A DNA stretch of 42,039 nucleotides from an uncultured Alphaproteobacteria bacterium (GCA_913061155.1 CAJXSI010000009.1:1-42039); one strand, 5' to 3'; shown: positions 9,372-18,626, numbered from the stretch's first letter. Translations and numbers: made by a program. The notes: generated by a model from the letters alone, not told the origin.

Positions 9372-10187
9372 TTAACGAACCTCCACAGCCTCAATAAAAA
9401 AGTTATTTTCATTGGCCAAATCAACCATCTTATCAAGGTCTAAAACAAAGGTCCCCCTTGCCTGAATTACCATCCCATTTAATCCTATGGCTATGGCATT
9501 TTTAACTGTTTCAATGCCTGTTGTCGGCATATCAACAGCATGGCTTTGTTGGGGTTTCACCATTTTCACAAGAACCCCTGCTTTGGCGTGTTTCTTTAAA
9601 GATTTTGTTCGCGTTATCATGGCATCCGTTCCCTCAATACCCTCAACTGACAAGACAACGCCTTCTTCGACAATAACAGATTGACCTATATCAGCCTTGC
9701 CAATTGTTTGGGCCGCAGCAACACCCCGATTGATGTCATCCCAATCTTTGTGACTGGGTTGGACCTTTGTTAAAGTCCCTTTTTCCACCATAATATCTTT
9801 GATTATTTCTTGGGATTTAATGATTTTAAAACCTTCTTTTTTTACAAGATCCAGTATCCCTGAAAGCAAGCCATCATCGCCAAAGGCTTTTAACCCAATT
9901 TTGGCAATCCATTTCACACCTGTTTTATCAAGTTTTAAATTGGTTAAAGACGGCCTTTTCACGATACCTGCAAGAACAATTTCTTGAACATTCTTGCTTT
10001 TAAAGGCATCAAGCGTCGTTTGAATTTCACCAATTTTCACCCATTGATGGGGGGTTGTTTTAATAAATTCCGGATCTGCAAAACCATCTAAGGCAACGAT
10101 GAAAAAAGGACGCTTAGTCTGCCTGCAGACTTGAACTATTTTTTTAGGAAGGTCCCCCCCCCCTGCAATAATTCCCAGCGTATTCAT
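9372..10187 (-). CDS. lpxI: UDP-2,3-diacylglucosamine diphosphatase LpxI
   Basis: Hydrolyses UDP-2,3-diacylglucosamine to lipid X, the alphaproteobacterial replacement for LpxH. The 271-residue protein (formerly DUF1009) starts LGIIAGGGDLPKKIV and keeps the downstream GTDAMITRTKSL and MPTTGIETVKNA segments. The start codon shares one base with the lpxA stop. The glycine-rich motif near the start is encoded by a run of ten G residues (10154-10163 on the complement), a possible slippage site. Canonical context between lpxA and lpxB makes the call firm. Confidence 0.96.
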   Translation of the reverse strand: MNTLGIIAGGGDLPKKIVQVCRQTKRPFFIVALDGFADPEFIKTTPHQWVKIGEIQTTLDAFKSKNVQEIVLAGIVKRPSLTNLKLDKTGVKWIAKIGLKAFGDDGLLSGILDLVKKEGFKIIKSQEIIKDIMVEKGTLTKVQPSHKDWDDINRGVAAAQTIGKADIGQSVIVEEGVVLSVEGIEGTDAMITRTKSLKKHAKAGVLVKMVKPQQSHAVDMPTTGIETVKNAIAIGLNGMVIQARGTFVLDLDKMVDLANENNFFIEAVEVR

Positions 10188-10990
10188 TAAACCTCACTTG
10201 TCATCGTCGATTGGGCTGGCACACAAATATTGCGGTCAGAATTGGCCCGCATAAAGGCAATAACTTCGTCAATAATGGCATTGTCTGTAAACATTTTGGC
10301 CACATCTTCCATACGTTCCGCCAACGTCCCTTCATTGGCAAATAACAAGCGATACGCATTTCTTAAAGCATGAATTTCATTGCGTGAAATATTCCGTCTT
10401 TTAAGCCCAACCAAATTCAAGCCAACTAAATTCCCACGATTTCCCACAACAAATCCGTATGGTATTACATCATTACTAACACCCGACATTCCGCCAATCA
10501 TGGCCCCACGTCCAATGCGGACAAATTGATGAATACCCGATCCGCCCCCCATATTAACATGGTCCCCAATACTGACATGACCACTTAACATACAGTTATT
10601 CGCCATAACAACATGGCTCCCAATTTGGCAATCATGGGCAATGTGCGTTCCGATCATCAGCATGCATCCATCCCCAATTTTTGTGATCATCCCCCCTTTT
10701 TCTGTTCCAGGGTGAACTGTCACATATTCGCGAATCAAGTTATTTTCGCCAATAATAATTTGGGATTTTTCCCCCTTATAACCCCATGACTGTGGATCAC
10801 AGCCAATTGTCGCATGGGGAAATATTTTTGTCCCTTTTCCAATACGTGTATCACCAGCAACATAAACATGGGCAACAAGGTCAACCCCATCTTCTAAAAC
10901 AACATTTGGACCAACCACACAAAAAGGGCCAATTTTGACATCCTTTCCAATTTTTGCCCCGTTATCAATAACTGCGCTTGAATGAATCAT
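10187..10990 (-). CDS. lpxA: Acyl-ACP--UDP-N-acetylglucosamine O-acyltransferase
   Basis: First step of lipid A synthesis: transfers a 3-hydroxyacyl chain from ACP to UDP-GlcNAc. The 267 residues form a left-handed beta-helix of hexapeptide repeats (IGKDVKIGPFCVVGPNV onward) followed by a helical C-terminal domain. MIGTHIAHDCQIGSH contains the catalytic histidine (THIAHDC context). The length is close to that of E. coli LpxA (262). It lies directly after fabZ with no gap, and 3-hydroxyacyl-ACP is the substrate shared by FabZ and LpxA. Confidence 0.98.
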   Translation of the reverse strand: MIHSSAVIDNGAKIGKDVKIGPFCVVGPNVVLEDGVDLVAHVYVAGDTRIGKGTKIFPHATIGCDPQSWGYKGEKSQIIIGENNLIREYVTVHPGTEKGGMITKIGDGCMLMIGTHIAHDCQIGSHVVMANNCMLSGHVSIGDHVNMGGGSGIHQFVRIGRGAMIGGMSGVSNDVIPYGFVVGNRGNLVGLNLVGLKRRNISRNEIHALRNAYRLLFANEGTLAERMEDVAKMFTDNAIIDEVIAFMRANSDRNICVPAQSTMTSEV

Positions 10991-11449
10991 TTATTTTGCA
11001 TCCTTATTATCTGCAATCATTGCCGTATAAACAGCTTCGGAAACAAGATGATCGTTAACATATGCTTGACCTTCAAAGGTCCAAATCATACCGCGACTTT
11101 TGATTTTCTTAACTTTCATTCGCAATTGATCGCCTGGGACAACTGGCTTGCGAAATTTGGCTTTATCAATGGACATAAAGAAAACCAATTTATTATTGTC
11201 TTCTTCAACGTCCATAGATTTCATAACAAGAACCCCTGCTGTTTGCGCCAACGCTTCAACAATTAAAACGCCTGGCATCACGGGCTTGTCAGGGAAATGC
11301 CCTTGGAAAAACCATTCATTCATCGTAACATTTTTAATCCCAACAGCACTTTCACCAAGAACAATTTCTTCCACACGATCAACCAATAACATTGGATAAC
11401 GATGCGGAATTAATTTTTGAATTTGTTCAACCGTTAAAATTTCTGACAT
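10991..11449 (-). CDS. fabZ: 3-hydroxyacyl-ACP dehydratase FabZ
   Basis: Dehydrates 3-hydroxyacyl-ACP in fatty acid elongation. The hot-dog fold shows LIPHRYPMLLVDRVEEI and FFQGHFPDKPVMPGVLIVEA, with the catalytic His in GHFP and Glu in VEALAQ. I start at ATG 11449, giving 152 aa, rather than the ORF-track start. That ATG has AAGGA seven bases upstream, lies 2 bases after the lpxD stop, and MSEILTVEQIQKLIPHRYP is the normal FabZ N-terminus; the extra 19 residues upstream are lpxD read in another frame. Confidence 0.97.
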   Translation of the reverse strand: MSEILTVEQIQKLIPHRYPMLLVDRVEEIVLGESAVGIKNVTMNEWFFQGHFPDKPVMPGVLIVEALAQTAGVLVMKSMDVEEDNNKLVFFMSIDKAKFRKPVVPGDQLRMKVKKIKSRGMIWTFEGQAYVNDHLVSEAVYTAMIADNKDAK

Positions 11450-11451
11450 TT

Positions 11452-12471
11452 TTAATCCTTCTTTTTTTGACCAAGCTTTGCCACAGCAACACAGGATCGT
11501 TTCCATTGCAAAAACGGCATTGATGGGACACCCCCAACAATTTCACCCTCTTTAATATCATGCATCACACCACTTTTGGCGGCGACTTGGGCGCCTGTGC
11601 CTATTTTAATGTGACCTGCCAAACCAACTTGTCCGCCAAGGGCACAGTAATCGCCTAACTCTGTACTGCCAGCAATTCCAGCCTGGGAAACGATAATGCA
11701 CCCTTTTCCAGTTTTTGCATTATGGGCAATTTGAACCAAATTATCAATTCGTGTTCCTGCGCCAATCACAGTGTCATCTAAGGCACCACGGTCAATTGTT
11801 GTATTGGCCCCAACATGTACATTGTCTTCAATGATCGCACGGCCAATTTGCGGCACATCAACAGGCCCCGTTTTTTCCATAGCAAACCCAAATCCTGCCC
11901 GACCGATTACAGCCCCTGGATAGACGACAACTTTGTTGCCAATGATGCTTTGCGTGATTGTTACATTGGCATGAATATGGCACCCATTTCCGATTTTAAC
12001 ACCGGGGCCAATAAATGACCCTGGACCAATAATTGTATCGTCTGAAATTTCTGCATTTTCAGATACACTTGCCCCAGCACATATTTTGACATTATTCCCA
12101 ATGATTGCTTTGTCAGAAATCCCTGAACTTACAGGATACCGATCAAAAGCATCTGGATCTGGGTAAAACATGTGGATGACTTGCGCCAATATTTTTTGCG
12201 GGGTCTCTGTTAGGATGATATTTTTTCTATCTTCTGCATGTTTTTTAAATCGATCCCCCACAATAAGAACTTGTGCTTTACAGTTTTGAAGTTCTTTTAT
12301 GTGATTACCACTATTAAGAAAAGAAATGCTTTCCGGTGTGGCACTCAGCAAAGTTGAAATATCTTGAACAACAGGGTCCCCCACAGAATTTAAAACTGGG
12401 ATGCCCAACATTTTGGATATCTCTGATAGTTTATAGGGACCTTTATTACTGTAAAAATTCTTATCAGCCAT
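11452..12471 (-). CDS. lpxD: UDP-3-O-acylglucosamine N-acyltransferase
   Basis: Adds the N-linked hydroxyacyl chain in lipid A synthesis, after LpxA and LpxC. The 339 residues have an N-terminal uridine-binding region (to about 100). A long hexapeptide beta-helix follows (VKICAGASVSENAEISDDT onward), and the catalytic His lies in DNLVQIAHNAKTG. The C-terminus has MPFLQWKRS as in other LpxD proteins. Its start lies 8 bases inside the end of skp, so the two are coupled. lpxC, which acts between LpxA and LpxD, is not in the window. Confidence 0.97.
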   Translation of the reverse strand: MADKNFYSNKGPYKLSEISKMLGIPVLNSVGDPVVQDISTLLSATPESISFLNSGNHIKELQNCKAQVLIVGDRFKKHAEDRKNIILTETPQKILAQVIHMFYPDPDAFDRYPVSSGISDKAIIGNNVKICAGASVSENAEISDDTIIGPGSFIGPGVKIGNGCHIHANVTITQSIIGNKVVVYPGAVIGRAGFGFAMEKTGPVDVPQIGRAIIEDNVHVGANTTIDRGALDDTVIGAGTRIDNLVQIAHNAKTGKGCIIVSQAGIAGSTELGDYCALGGQVGLAGHIKIGTGAQVAAKSGVMHDIKEGEIVGGVPSMPFLQWKRSCVAVAKLGQKKKD

Positions 12472-13033
12472 TTATATTCTCTATTTTTAATCTGATGTTT
12501 TTGGTTTTGGCTTCTACTTCTTTTCTAATAAGATTTGTCATATCTAATAAGGAAGAACGATATAATATATCTCGATTATCAATTACTAAATCAATTTTTT
12601 GATCATTTGCTGTTTTTTGAATAACGTCGTCTATAATTTTTTTAATTTTATCAATGGCATCACCATGGGATTTATTAACAGATTTTTGTGCTTTTTCCGC
12701 TTTTTTCTGAATATCAAAAACCTTCTTTTCAAAAGAATCACGTCTTTTATCTAAACTAGATATTTCAGATTTTTCTTTGGTGGATTTATTTGCAAGCATC
12801 AAAAGGTCTTCGTTTTCTTTTCTTAAAGAAGCTTCAATTGTTGCAAATTCTTGATGATATTTTTTCAGCATCAACTCAAGATCTTGTTTCAGGTTTTCAA
12901 TGGCACTAAGGCTTGTCCATAGTTTTTTAAAATCAACAACAGCTATCTTACTGGGTGAATCAGAAAAAGCAGATTTGCTGCCCATCGTTGATAAAAAGAT
13001 AATACATAGAAAAGTCTTTATTGTCTTATGCAT
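12464..13033 (-). CDS. skp: Skp/OmpH-family periplasmic chaperone
   Basis: Predicted periplasmic holdase that carries unfolded outer-membrane proteins to BamA. The 189 residues begin with a signal peptide (KTFLCIIFLSTMGSKSAFS). The short core strand KIAVVDFKKLW follows. A long charged, heptad-rich helical region (about 45-140) forms the tentacle, and IDLVIDNRDILYRS returns to the core, as in Skp. Placement between bamA and lpxD is the classic one. Sequence conservation in this family is low, so the context carries much of the weight. Confidence 0.9.
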   Translation of the reverse strand: MHKTIKTFLCIIFLSTMGSKSAFSDSPSKIAVVDFKKLWTSLSAIENLKQDLELMLKKYHQEFATIEASLRKENEDLLMLANKSTKEKSEISSLDKRRDSFEKKVFDIQKKAEKAQKSVNKSHGDAIDKIKKIIDDVIQKTANDQKIDLVIDNRDILYRSSLLDMTNLIRKEVEAKTKNIRLKIENING

Positions 13034-13036
13034 TAT

Positions 13037-15298
13037 TTAAAAACGTCCTGTCCCAAAATTCAATAGAATTTTTTGCTCCTTGTCCCCTGTTTGTGTCACA
13101 ACTGGGAAACCGAAATCCAAACGGATCAACCCCATCGGTGTTGACCAACCCAAACCAAATCCTGGGGCAACACGCAAACCTTTGTTGTTGTAATAACCGT
13201 CATCTTTCAACTTTGAATCCCAAGTTGTTCCCGCATCAACGAAAACGGATCCACGTAAGCCTACTTCGTTAGGCAATCCTAGGGGGAAGGTAACTTCGCC
13301 TGAAACTGTGAAACTTCTGTCCCCCCCAATGGCATCTTCTGTTCCTGTTTTTTGTCTGGGGCTAATACCTGAATATTCATACCCACGCAAGCCACTTCCG
13401 CCAAGTGTAAACTTGTCAATAATACGAAGTTTATGGTCGCTAAAGGCGCTAATGATGCTAAATTCCGTATCCAAACTTGCTGTCACATCATCGATTGGGG
13501 TGTAATATACTGCCCCAGAAATACTGTGACTTTGGTATTTAACATCACCACCCACACCTGCAAAGTGGTTATTTAAAGATAAAACATAGCCCTCTGTTGG
13601 GGAGTATTTAAGATCTCGTCGGTCATAAACCAAACCATGGGAAATAATGGACGAAACACTGGTTCCCGCTTGTTCCCGAACAACCGGAGAAGCATTTGCT
13701 TTAACGCCTGCAATTTTATCCTGCGTCAAGGAATATGTCCATCTTTGGCCCCAATGCTCTGCCAGGGCGTACGCCATCCAGACACGGCCCCCCATGCTTT
13801 CATGTTTATAAGAACTTTCTGATTCTTGGTCACGAAATCCACGGGAAATACCGGCCCCAACTTCCAAATCTTTATTCAAGAAATAGGGGTCAGCTAATGA
13901 AATATTAAAGTTTTTACTTTTCTTTGCAATTTGTGCGCCCAAACCTAAAGCATAAGCCCGGCCAAACAAGTTACGCTCTTTTAATGAAATACTGCCCAAT
14001 GGACCGTCCAAAGATGAATACCCAACACTGAAGTTTATTTCCCCTGTTGATTGTTCTTTCACCTCTGTCAAGACGTCAACTTTATCAGGGGCGCCGTCAA
14101 CAGCTTCTTGTTTGATATCAACTGTTTTGAAAAAGCCTAAGTTTTGAATACGTCGATCTGATGCTTTTAATTTTGTTGAACTGAAAGCATCTCCTTCTGC
14201 AACCCTAAATTGGCGACGAATAACCGTATCAACCGTACGTGTATTACCATTAATTTTAATATGATTAATGTATACTTTGGGACCTTCTTCAATATTATAC
14301 TTAATCCCAATCGTTTGATTGCCTTCCGTCCTTACAGGAATTGGGCGCACATTAACAAATGCATAGCCATAATCCCCAGCTATGTCAGCGATTTTTTCTG
14401 TATCCCTTTCCACGGAATTTGCAGAATACCAATCCCCTTCTTTTGAAGCTAAAGAAGCCTTGAAATCAATGTTTTTTAATTTTTCGAAATCAGTTTCGAT
14501 CGTTACATTACCAAACTTATACCGTTTTCCTTCTTCAACTGTGAACGTTATGATAAAGGCATCTTGGGTTGGAACAAGTTCTGCCACAGCAGAGATAACT
14601 CTGAAGTCTGCGTACCCTTTTCCAAGGTAGAATTTACGCAAGTTATCACGATCAACTTCCAAACGGTCGGGATCATAAACATCGTTAGAAGAAAAGAATT
14701 TCCACCAAGCAGATTCGGCCGTCAAAAGAATGCTTTTTAATTTATCATCCGCAAACTTTTTATTCCCCACAAAGTTAATTTTTCTTATTTCTGCGGCTGG
14801 CCCTTCTGAAATATCAAAAATGACATCCGCACGGTTCTGGGATTTACGAATAATTTCAGGTTTTACTTTTGCCCCAAAGTGACCTTTTGCCCGGTATATT
14901 GCCAAAATACGTTGGACTTCTTTTTGAACCTTGTCACGGGTTAAGATCATACGCGGGCTTAATTTAACTTCAGATTCAAGAACCTTGTCACTGACAGCAT
15001 CATTCCCTTCGAATACCACACGATTAATTGACGGGTTTTCAACAACACTTACAAGCAAAACGTCATCAACTTGTTTAATATTCACGTCTGCAAAGTAATT
15101 TGAATCAAAAAGAGTCCGAAGGTTTTCATTGATTTGACTTTGTGGAACGACCTTTCCTTTTTCAATATCTAAATAGTTTAAAACAGTTTCTGTTTCAATA
15201 CGTTCATTACCCTCGATAATAATTTCTTTAATCGGCGCAATGGCCTGCGCTGAAATTGAAAATAAAATCGCAACAACAAAAGTTAATAGAATTTTCAA
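13037..15298 (-). CDS. bamA: Outer membrane protein assembly factor BamA
   Basis: Core of the BAM complex that folds beta-barrel proteins into the outer membrane. It has five POTRA repeats (about 20-415 of this start) and a C-terminal 16-strand barrel with GGSGLRGYEY and VRGF-loop-like surroundings, ending in LLNFGTGRF with a terminal Phe. The ORF-track ATG (15337) lies inside rseP and has no ribosome site. I choose TTG at 15298, which gives KILLTFVVAILFSISAQA, a clean signal peptide, behind a strong AAGGGGG. That makes 753 residues. rseP ends 14 bases upstream and skp follows 3 bases downstream. Confidence 0.96.
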   Translation of the reverse strand: MKILLTFVVAILFSISAQAIAPIKEIIIEGNERIETETVLNYLDIEKGKVVPQSQINENLRTLFDSNYFADVNIKQVDDVLLVSVVENPSINRVVFEGNDAVSDKVLESEVKLSPRMILTRDKVQKEVQRILAIYRAKGHFGAKVKPEIIRKSQNRADVIFDISEGPAAEIRKINFVGNKKFADDKLKSILLTAESAWWKFFSSNDVYDPDRLEVDRDNLRKFYLGKGYADFRVISAVAELVPTQDAFIITFTVEEGKRYKFGNVTIETDFEKLKNIDFKASLASKEGDWYSANSVERDTEKIADIAGDYGYAFVNVRPIPVRTEGNQTIGIKYNIEEGPKVYINHIKINGNTRTVDTVIRRQFRVAEGDAFSSTKLKASDRRIQNLGFFKTVDIKQEAVDGAPDKVDVLTEVKEQSTGEINFSVGYSSLDGPLGSISLKERNLFGRAYALGLGAQIAKKSKNFNISLADPYFLNKDLEVGAGISRGFRDQESESSYKHESMGGRVWMAYALAEHWGQRWTYSLTQDKIAGVKANASPVVREQAGTSVSSIISHGLVYDRRDLKYSPTEGYVLSLNNHFAGVGGDVKYQSHSISGAVYYTPIDDVTASLDTEFSIISAFSDHKLRIIDKFTLGGSGLRGYEYSGISPRQKTGTEDAIGGDRSFTVSGEVTFPLGLPNEVGLRGSVFVDAGTTWDSKLKDDGYYNNKGLRVAPGFGLGWSTPMGLIRLDFGFPVVTQTGDKEQKILLNFGTGRF

Positions 15299-15302
15299 GG
15301 TA

Positions 15303-15310
15303 TCCCCCTT
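15303..15310 (-). promoter_or_regulatory. Ribosome binding site that sets the bamA TTG start
   Basis: AAGGGGGA lies four bases before the TTG at 15298. No ATG in frame has a comparable site, and the resulting N-terminus is a standard signal peptide. This decides the start of bamA. Confidence 0.8.
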
Positions 15311-15312
15311 AA

Positions 15313-16431
15313 TTATGAAAAAATTGATAAGATCCACTCTATGGCTTTGTATCGCCGAATATCGTTCCAGTTACCATAAACCATTAGGCATAATACAATT
15401 GCCAACCCAATTTTAAAAGCAATATCTTGGACCTTTTCACTTAAAGGCTTTCCGCGAATGGCTTCGATTGTATACAAAAGAATATGCCCCCCATCCAACA
15501 TAGGCACAGGGACAAGGTTAATAAGACCAAGATTCAAAGAAAGTAATGCCATAAATCCCATCAAAGTAAACACACCACCAAGCCAAGAATCGTGGGACAT
15601 TTTTGCAATCATGCCCATACCACCAAGTTTGGACGCATCTTCCCCGCCTGTCACCAAACGACCCAGCATTTTAAAAAATTCACCGCTTAATTCATACGTT
15701 GTTTTAACTGACGCTGTCATGCCTGATAAAATTGTGTGCGGAATATTTTGGGGCGTAACACCCATTATCCCTATGGCAGTAATGCCGTCAATTACTTTCT
15801 TTTCCGGTGTAATTAAAATGGTTTGAACACTTTCCCCCCGGGCAACTTTCAAAGAAAGTTCTTTTTCAGCATTGGCATTAATAATATTTTTGGCCACCAT
15901 AAAACTTGGTGTTTTCGTCCCATCAATTTCAAGAATTTTATCGCCAGATTGAAGGCCAGCCATTGCTGCTGGTGATTCTTTCATAACTTGACCAATAACT
16001 GGTTGCCTTGATGTCTCGCCTACAAAAATATAAGCCCCCCAAAGCAAAAGAATTGTAACAATTATATTGGCAAAGGGCCCGGCTACAACCACAATCATGC
16101 GTTGCCAAATCGGCTTGCCATCAAGCGTTTTTTCTTTGTCAGCTTTTGACATAGACGATAACTTTTCTTGGTCAGGCGCACTGGCTGCATTTTCATCGCC
16201 AAACATTTTCACATACCCCCCCAAAGGGATAAGGCTGAATTTCCAACGCGTTCCAGCTTTATCGTTCCATCCAAATAATTCTGGGCCAAACCCAATGGAA
16301 AACGTTTCAATCTTCACCCCGAAATAGCGCGCAAACGAATAATGACCAAGCTCATGCAGAAACACAAGAACGGTAAGGACAATTAAAAAGGGGGCGATCC
16401 ACCCTAAGCTATCAATAAATGTTTGAATCAT
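15313..16431 (-). CDS. rseP: Site-2 intramembrane zinc protease RseP
   Basis: Cuts transmembrane segments of anti-sigma factors and leftover signal peptides. The 372 residues have the zinc motif HELGH in the first helix (VLVFLHELGHYSFARYFGV). A periplasmic PDZ region runs about 125-205 (SPAAMAGLQSGDKILEIDG), and NLVPVPMLDGGHI in a late helix provides the third zinc ligand. There is only one clear PDZ domain, as in most non-enterobacterial members. It sits 26 bases after cdsA; dxr, normally between them, is absent. Confidence 0.96.
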   Translation of the reverse strand: MIQTFIDSLGWIAPFLIVLTVLVFLHELGHYSFARYFGVKIETFSIGFGPELFGWNDKAGTRWKFSLIPLGGYVKMFGDENAASAPDQEKLSSMSKADKEKTLDGKPIWQRMIVVVAGPFANIIVTILLLWGAYIFVGETSRQPVIGQVMKESPAAMAGLQSGDKILEIDGTKTPSFMVAKNIINANAEKELSLKVARGESVQTILITPEKKVIDGITAIGIMGVTPQNIPHTILSGMTASVKTTYELSGEFFKMLGRLVTGGEDASKLGGMGMIAKMSHDSWLGGVFTLMGFMALLSLNLGLINLVPVPMLDGGHILLYTIEAIRGKPLSEKVQDIAFKIGLAIVLCLMVYGNWNDIRRYKAIEWILSIFS

Positions 16432-16457
16432 AATTCTGTTCCTCTATTCATTGGATA

Positions 16458-17327
16458 CTAAAGTTGATCTGTCTGCTTGGCAAGTTTTTTCCAATGTTTA
16501 TAGCTATCTGGGAAATCATTAAACATTGAAGACGCACTAAAAGACATCCAGGCAACCAATGGTAAGACAACAAGCAACCCGTCCAAACGGTCCAATACCC
16601 CGCCATGTCCTGGTATTAAGTTACTTGTATCTTTTACCTTGTGTTTTCTTTTTACGAAAGATTCGAACAAATCCCCAAAGACAGAAACCAAAGAAAGAAT
16701 AATGGTCGCAATATAAAAATATGATTTTGGCATTGAATTTGTCAAAATATAATGGACCAAAGTCCCGAAAGTAATAGAAAAAATAATCCCACCTAAAAAG
16801 CCCGACCAGGTTTTCTTAGGGCTTATTTCTGGCATTAATTTAGGCCCTTTAAATAAGTTCCCAAAGATATACCCCCCAATATCACTGCTGGCCACAACAA
16901 CAATTGTCCAGATTAAAATACTTAGGGCATTATCCACTTTATATAACATGGCATGCAATGAAACCATAGGCAGGCCAATATAAATTAAGGCAATGCCACC
17001 CCATAAAAATCGCCGATGCCACGCAAGCCAACTTAGTAAAATCCCCCCACTTGCAAAAAACAAGACCATCCCTAATCCCATTTTATAGCGGCCAATGGAG
17101 GCAAGATAGATCGCCGTCCACATAAAAGGAACCAAGATATATAAAATCTTTTGCCGTCTGATCTTACACATTTTCACCCATTCATAAGACATCGCCGCCA
17201 CTAAAACAGCAGAAAATATTTTCAAAGCCCAACCATTTAGCCAAAAAACCAGGGCTATTACCGCGATAATCAAGACACTTGAAAGTGTGCGTTTTTTTAA
17301 AGTATTTATAAAATCAGTATTTTTCAT
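16458..17327 (-). CDS. cdsA: Phosphatidate cytidylyltransferase
   Basis: Makes CDP-diacylglycerol from phosphatidate and CTP, the entry to all phospholipids. The 289-residue membrane protein has about 7-8 helices. The signature is SPKKTWSGFLGG and, later, GDLFESFVKRKHKVKDTSNL followed by IPGHGGVLDRLDGL, which holds the conserved acidic and glycine residues. It follows uppS by 2 bases. Its product is the substrate for the CDP-alcohol phosphatidyltransferase at 36669. Confidence 0.97.
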   Translation of the reverse strand: MKNTDFINTLKKRTLSSVLIIAVIALVFWLNGWALKIFSAVLVAAMSYEWVKMCKIRRQKILYILVPFMWTAIYLASIGRYKMGLGMVLFFASGGILLSWLAWHRRFLWGGIALIYIGLPMVSLHAMLYKVDNALSILIWTIVVVASSDIGGYIFGNLFKGPKLMPEISPKKTWSGFLGGIIFSITFGTLVHYILTNSMPKSYFYIATIILSLVSVFGDLFESFVKRKHKVKDTSNLIPGHGGVLDRLDGLLVVLPLVAWMSFSASSMFNDFPDSYKHWKKLAKQTDQL

Positions 17328-17329
17328 AT

Positions 17330-18058
17330 TTATTCTCTAAGTCCAAATCTTCTTTTTCTTCCATAAAAGGTTTCGATTGCTTTTTGATATTCGGTTTCAT
17401 TAAAGTCTGGCCAAAGAACAGGGGTGAAATAAAATTCTGTATACGCACATTGCCAAAGCAAGAAATTGCTTATACGTTGTTCCCCGCTGGTCCGGATTAA
17501 TAAATCTGGGTCTGGAATATCTTTCGTTTCTAAAAAATCTGAAAAAATATCTTGGGTGATGTCTTTTGCCTGCAAATGCCCTTTTGAAACTTGTTCTGAC
17601 ACTTTTTTGACTGCAGTCAAAATTTCTTGATGTGCTCCATAGGATATGGCCATAATAACTGTCAGTGCATCATTATTTTCTGATTTTTTTTCCACCTTTT
17701 GAATCAGGTCTTGTAAATCTTTTGGCAACAGAGACCGATCACCAATAATTTTTAATTTAATATTTTTCTTATAAAGCTTTTTGACCTCGTTCTTTAACAT
17801 ATGGCGCATCAACCCCATAAGACTTTCAACTTCATCTTTTGGACGCAGCCAATTTTCCGAAGAAAAAGCATAAACTGTTAAAAACTTAATTTTTTGACGA
17901 ACTGATTCTTCAACAATTTTTTGCAACGTCTTGGCCCCTTCTTGGTGGCCAAAAATTGTTTTCTTATTTTGCTGTTTCGCCCAACGCCCATTGCCATCCA
18001 TAATAATGGCGACATGCGTTAACGAATTTATTTCTGGGGAATCTTCCGTCACAAACAA
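17330..18058 (-). CDS. uppS: Isoprenyl transferase (undecaprenyl diphosphate synthase)
   Basis: Cis-prenyltransferase that extends farnesyl diphosphate with IPP to the C55 carrier lipid for peptidoglycan and O-antigen. The 242 residues contain HVAIIMDGNGRWAKQ with the catalytic Asp. LTVYAFSSENWLRP and PDLLIRTSGEQRISNFLLWQ, close to the C-terminus, are the other conserved blocks. It lies 2 bases after frr and 2 before cdsA. The enzyme needs IPP, yet the MEP gene dxr is missing from its usual place next door. Confidence 0.97.
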   Translation of the reverse strand: MFVTEDSPEINSLTHVAIIMDGNGRWAKQQNKKTIFGHQEGAKTLQKIVEESVRQKIKFLTVYAFSSENWLRPKDEVESLMGLMRHMLKNEVKKLYKKNIKLKIIGDRSLLPKDLQDLIQKVEKKSENNDALTVIMAISYGAHQEILTAVKKVSEQVSKGHLQAKDITQDIFSDFLETKDIPDPDLLIRTSGEQRISNFLLWQCAYTEFYFTPVLWPDFNETEYQKAIETFYGRKRRFGLRE

Positions 18059-18060
18059 GC

Positions 18061-18615
18061 CTATATCTGCATAATGTCTTTTTCTTTTTGAAGAAACAAT
18101 TCATCCGATTTTTTTGTAAAAGAATCTGTTAATTTTTGAATTTCGTCTGCCCCACGATGGTAGTCATCTTCAGATATATCACTATCTTTTTCCATTTTCT
18201 TCAACGTATCCATCCCATCACGGCGGATATTTCGCATGCTAACTTTTGTTGCCTCTGCATACTTTGCAGCCATTTTTGCCAGTTCGCGGCGACGTTCTTC
18301 TGTTAAATCAGGCATTGGCAAACGAATGGTTTGACCTTCTGTAATTGGGTTAATCCCCAATTGGGAATCAATAATGGCCCGTTCAACATCTTTAACCATG
18401 CTCCTATCCCAAACTTGAAGGGATAACATTCTTGCCTCAGGAACACTGACTGTCGCCACTTGGCTGATTGGCATTTTACTTCCATAGGCCGTGACAACAA
18501 TATGGTCCAACATCGTAGAACTGGCCCGTCCCGTACGAATACTTGCAAAATCTTTCTTCAAAGATTCAAGTGCTTTTGACATTTTTGATTCAATATTTTG
18601 TTGCAAGTCTTTCAT
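18061..18615 (-). CDS. frr: Ribosome recycling factor
   Basis: Splits post-termination ribosomes together with EF-G. The 184-residue protein has the long coiled-coil arms of RRF, with FASIRTGRASSTMLDHI and PITEGQTIRLPMPDLTEERR as hallmarks. The ORF-track start is a TTG; I use the ATG two codons later (18615), which has AAGGA seven bases upstream. It sits 11 bases after pyrH. Confidence 0.97.
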   Translation of the reverse strand: MKDLQQNIESKMSKALESLKKDFASIRTGRASSTMLDHIVVTAYGSKMPISQVATVSVPEARMLSLQVWDRSMVKDVERAIIDSQLGINPITEGQTIRLPMPDLTEERRRELAKMAAKYAEATKVSMRNIRRDGMDTLKKMEKDSDISEDDYHRGADEIQKLTDSFTKKSDELFLQKEKDIMQI

Positions 18616-18626
18616 GTGCAAATCCT

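Noticed and set aside
15458-15826. 122-aa rightward ORF
   Set aside because: Antisense to rseP without its own start signals.
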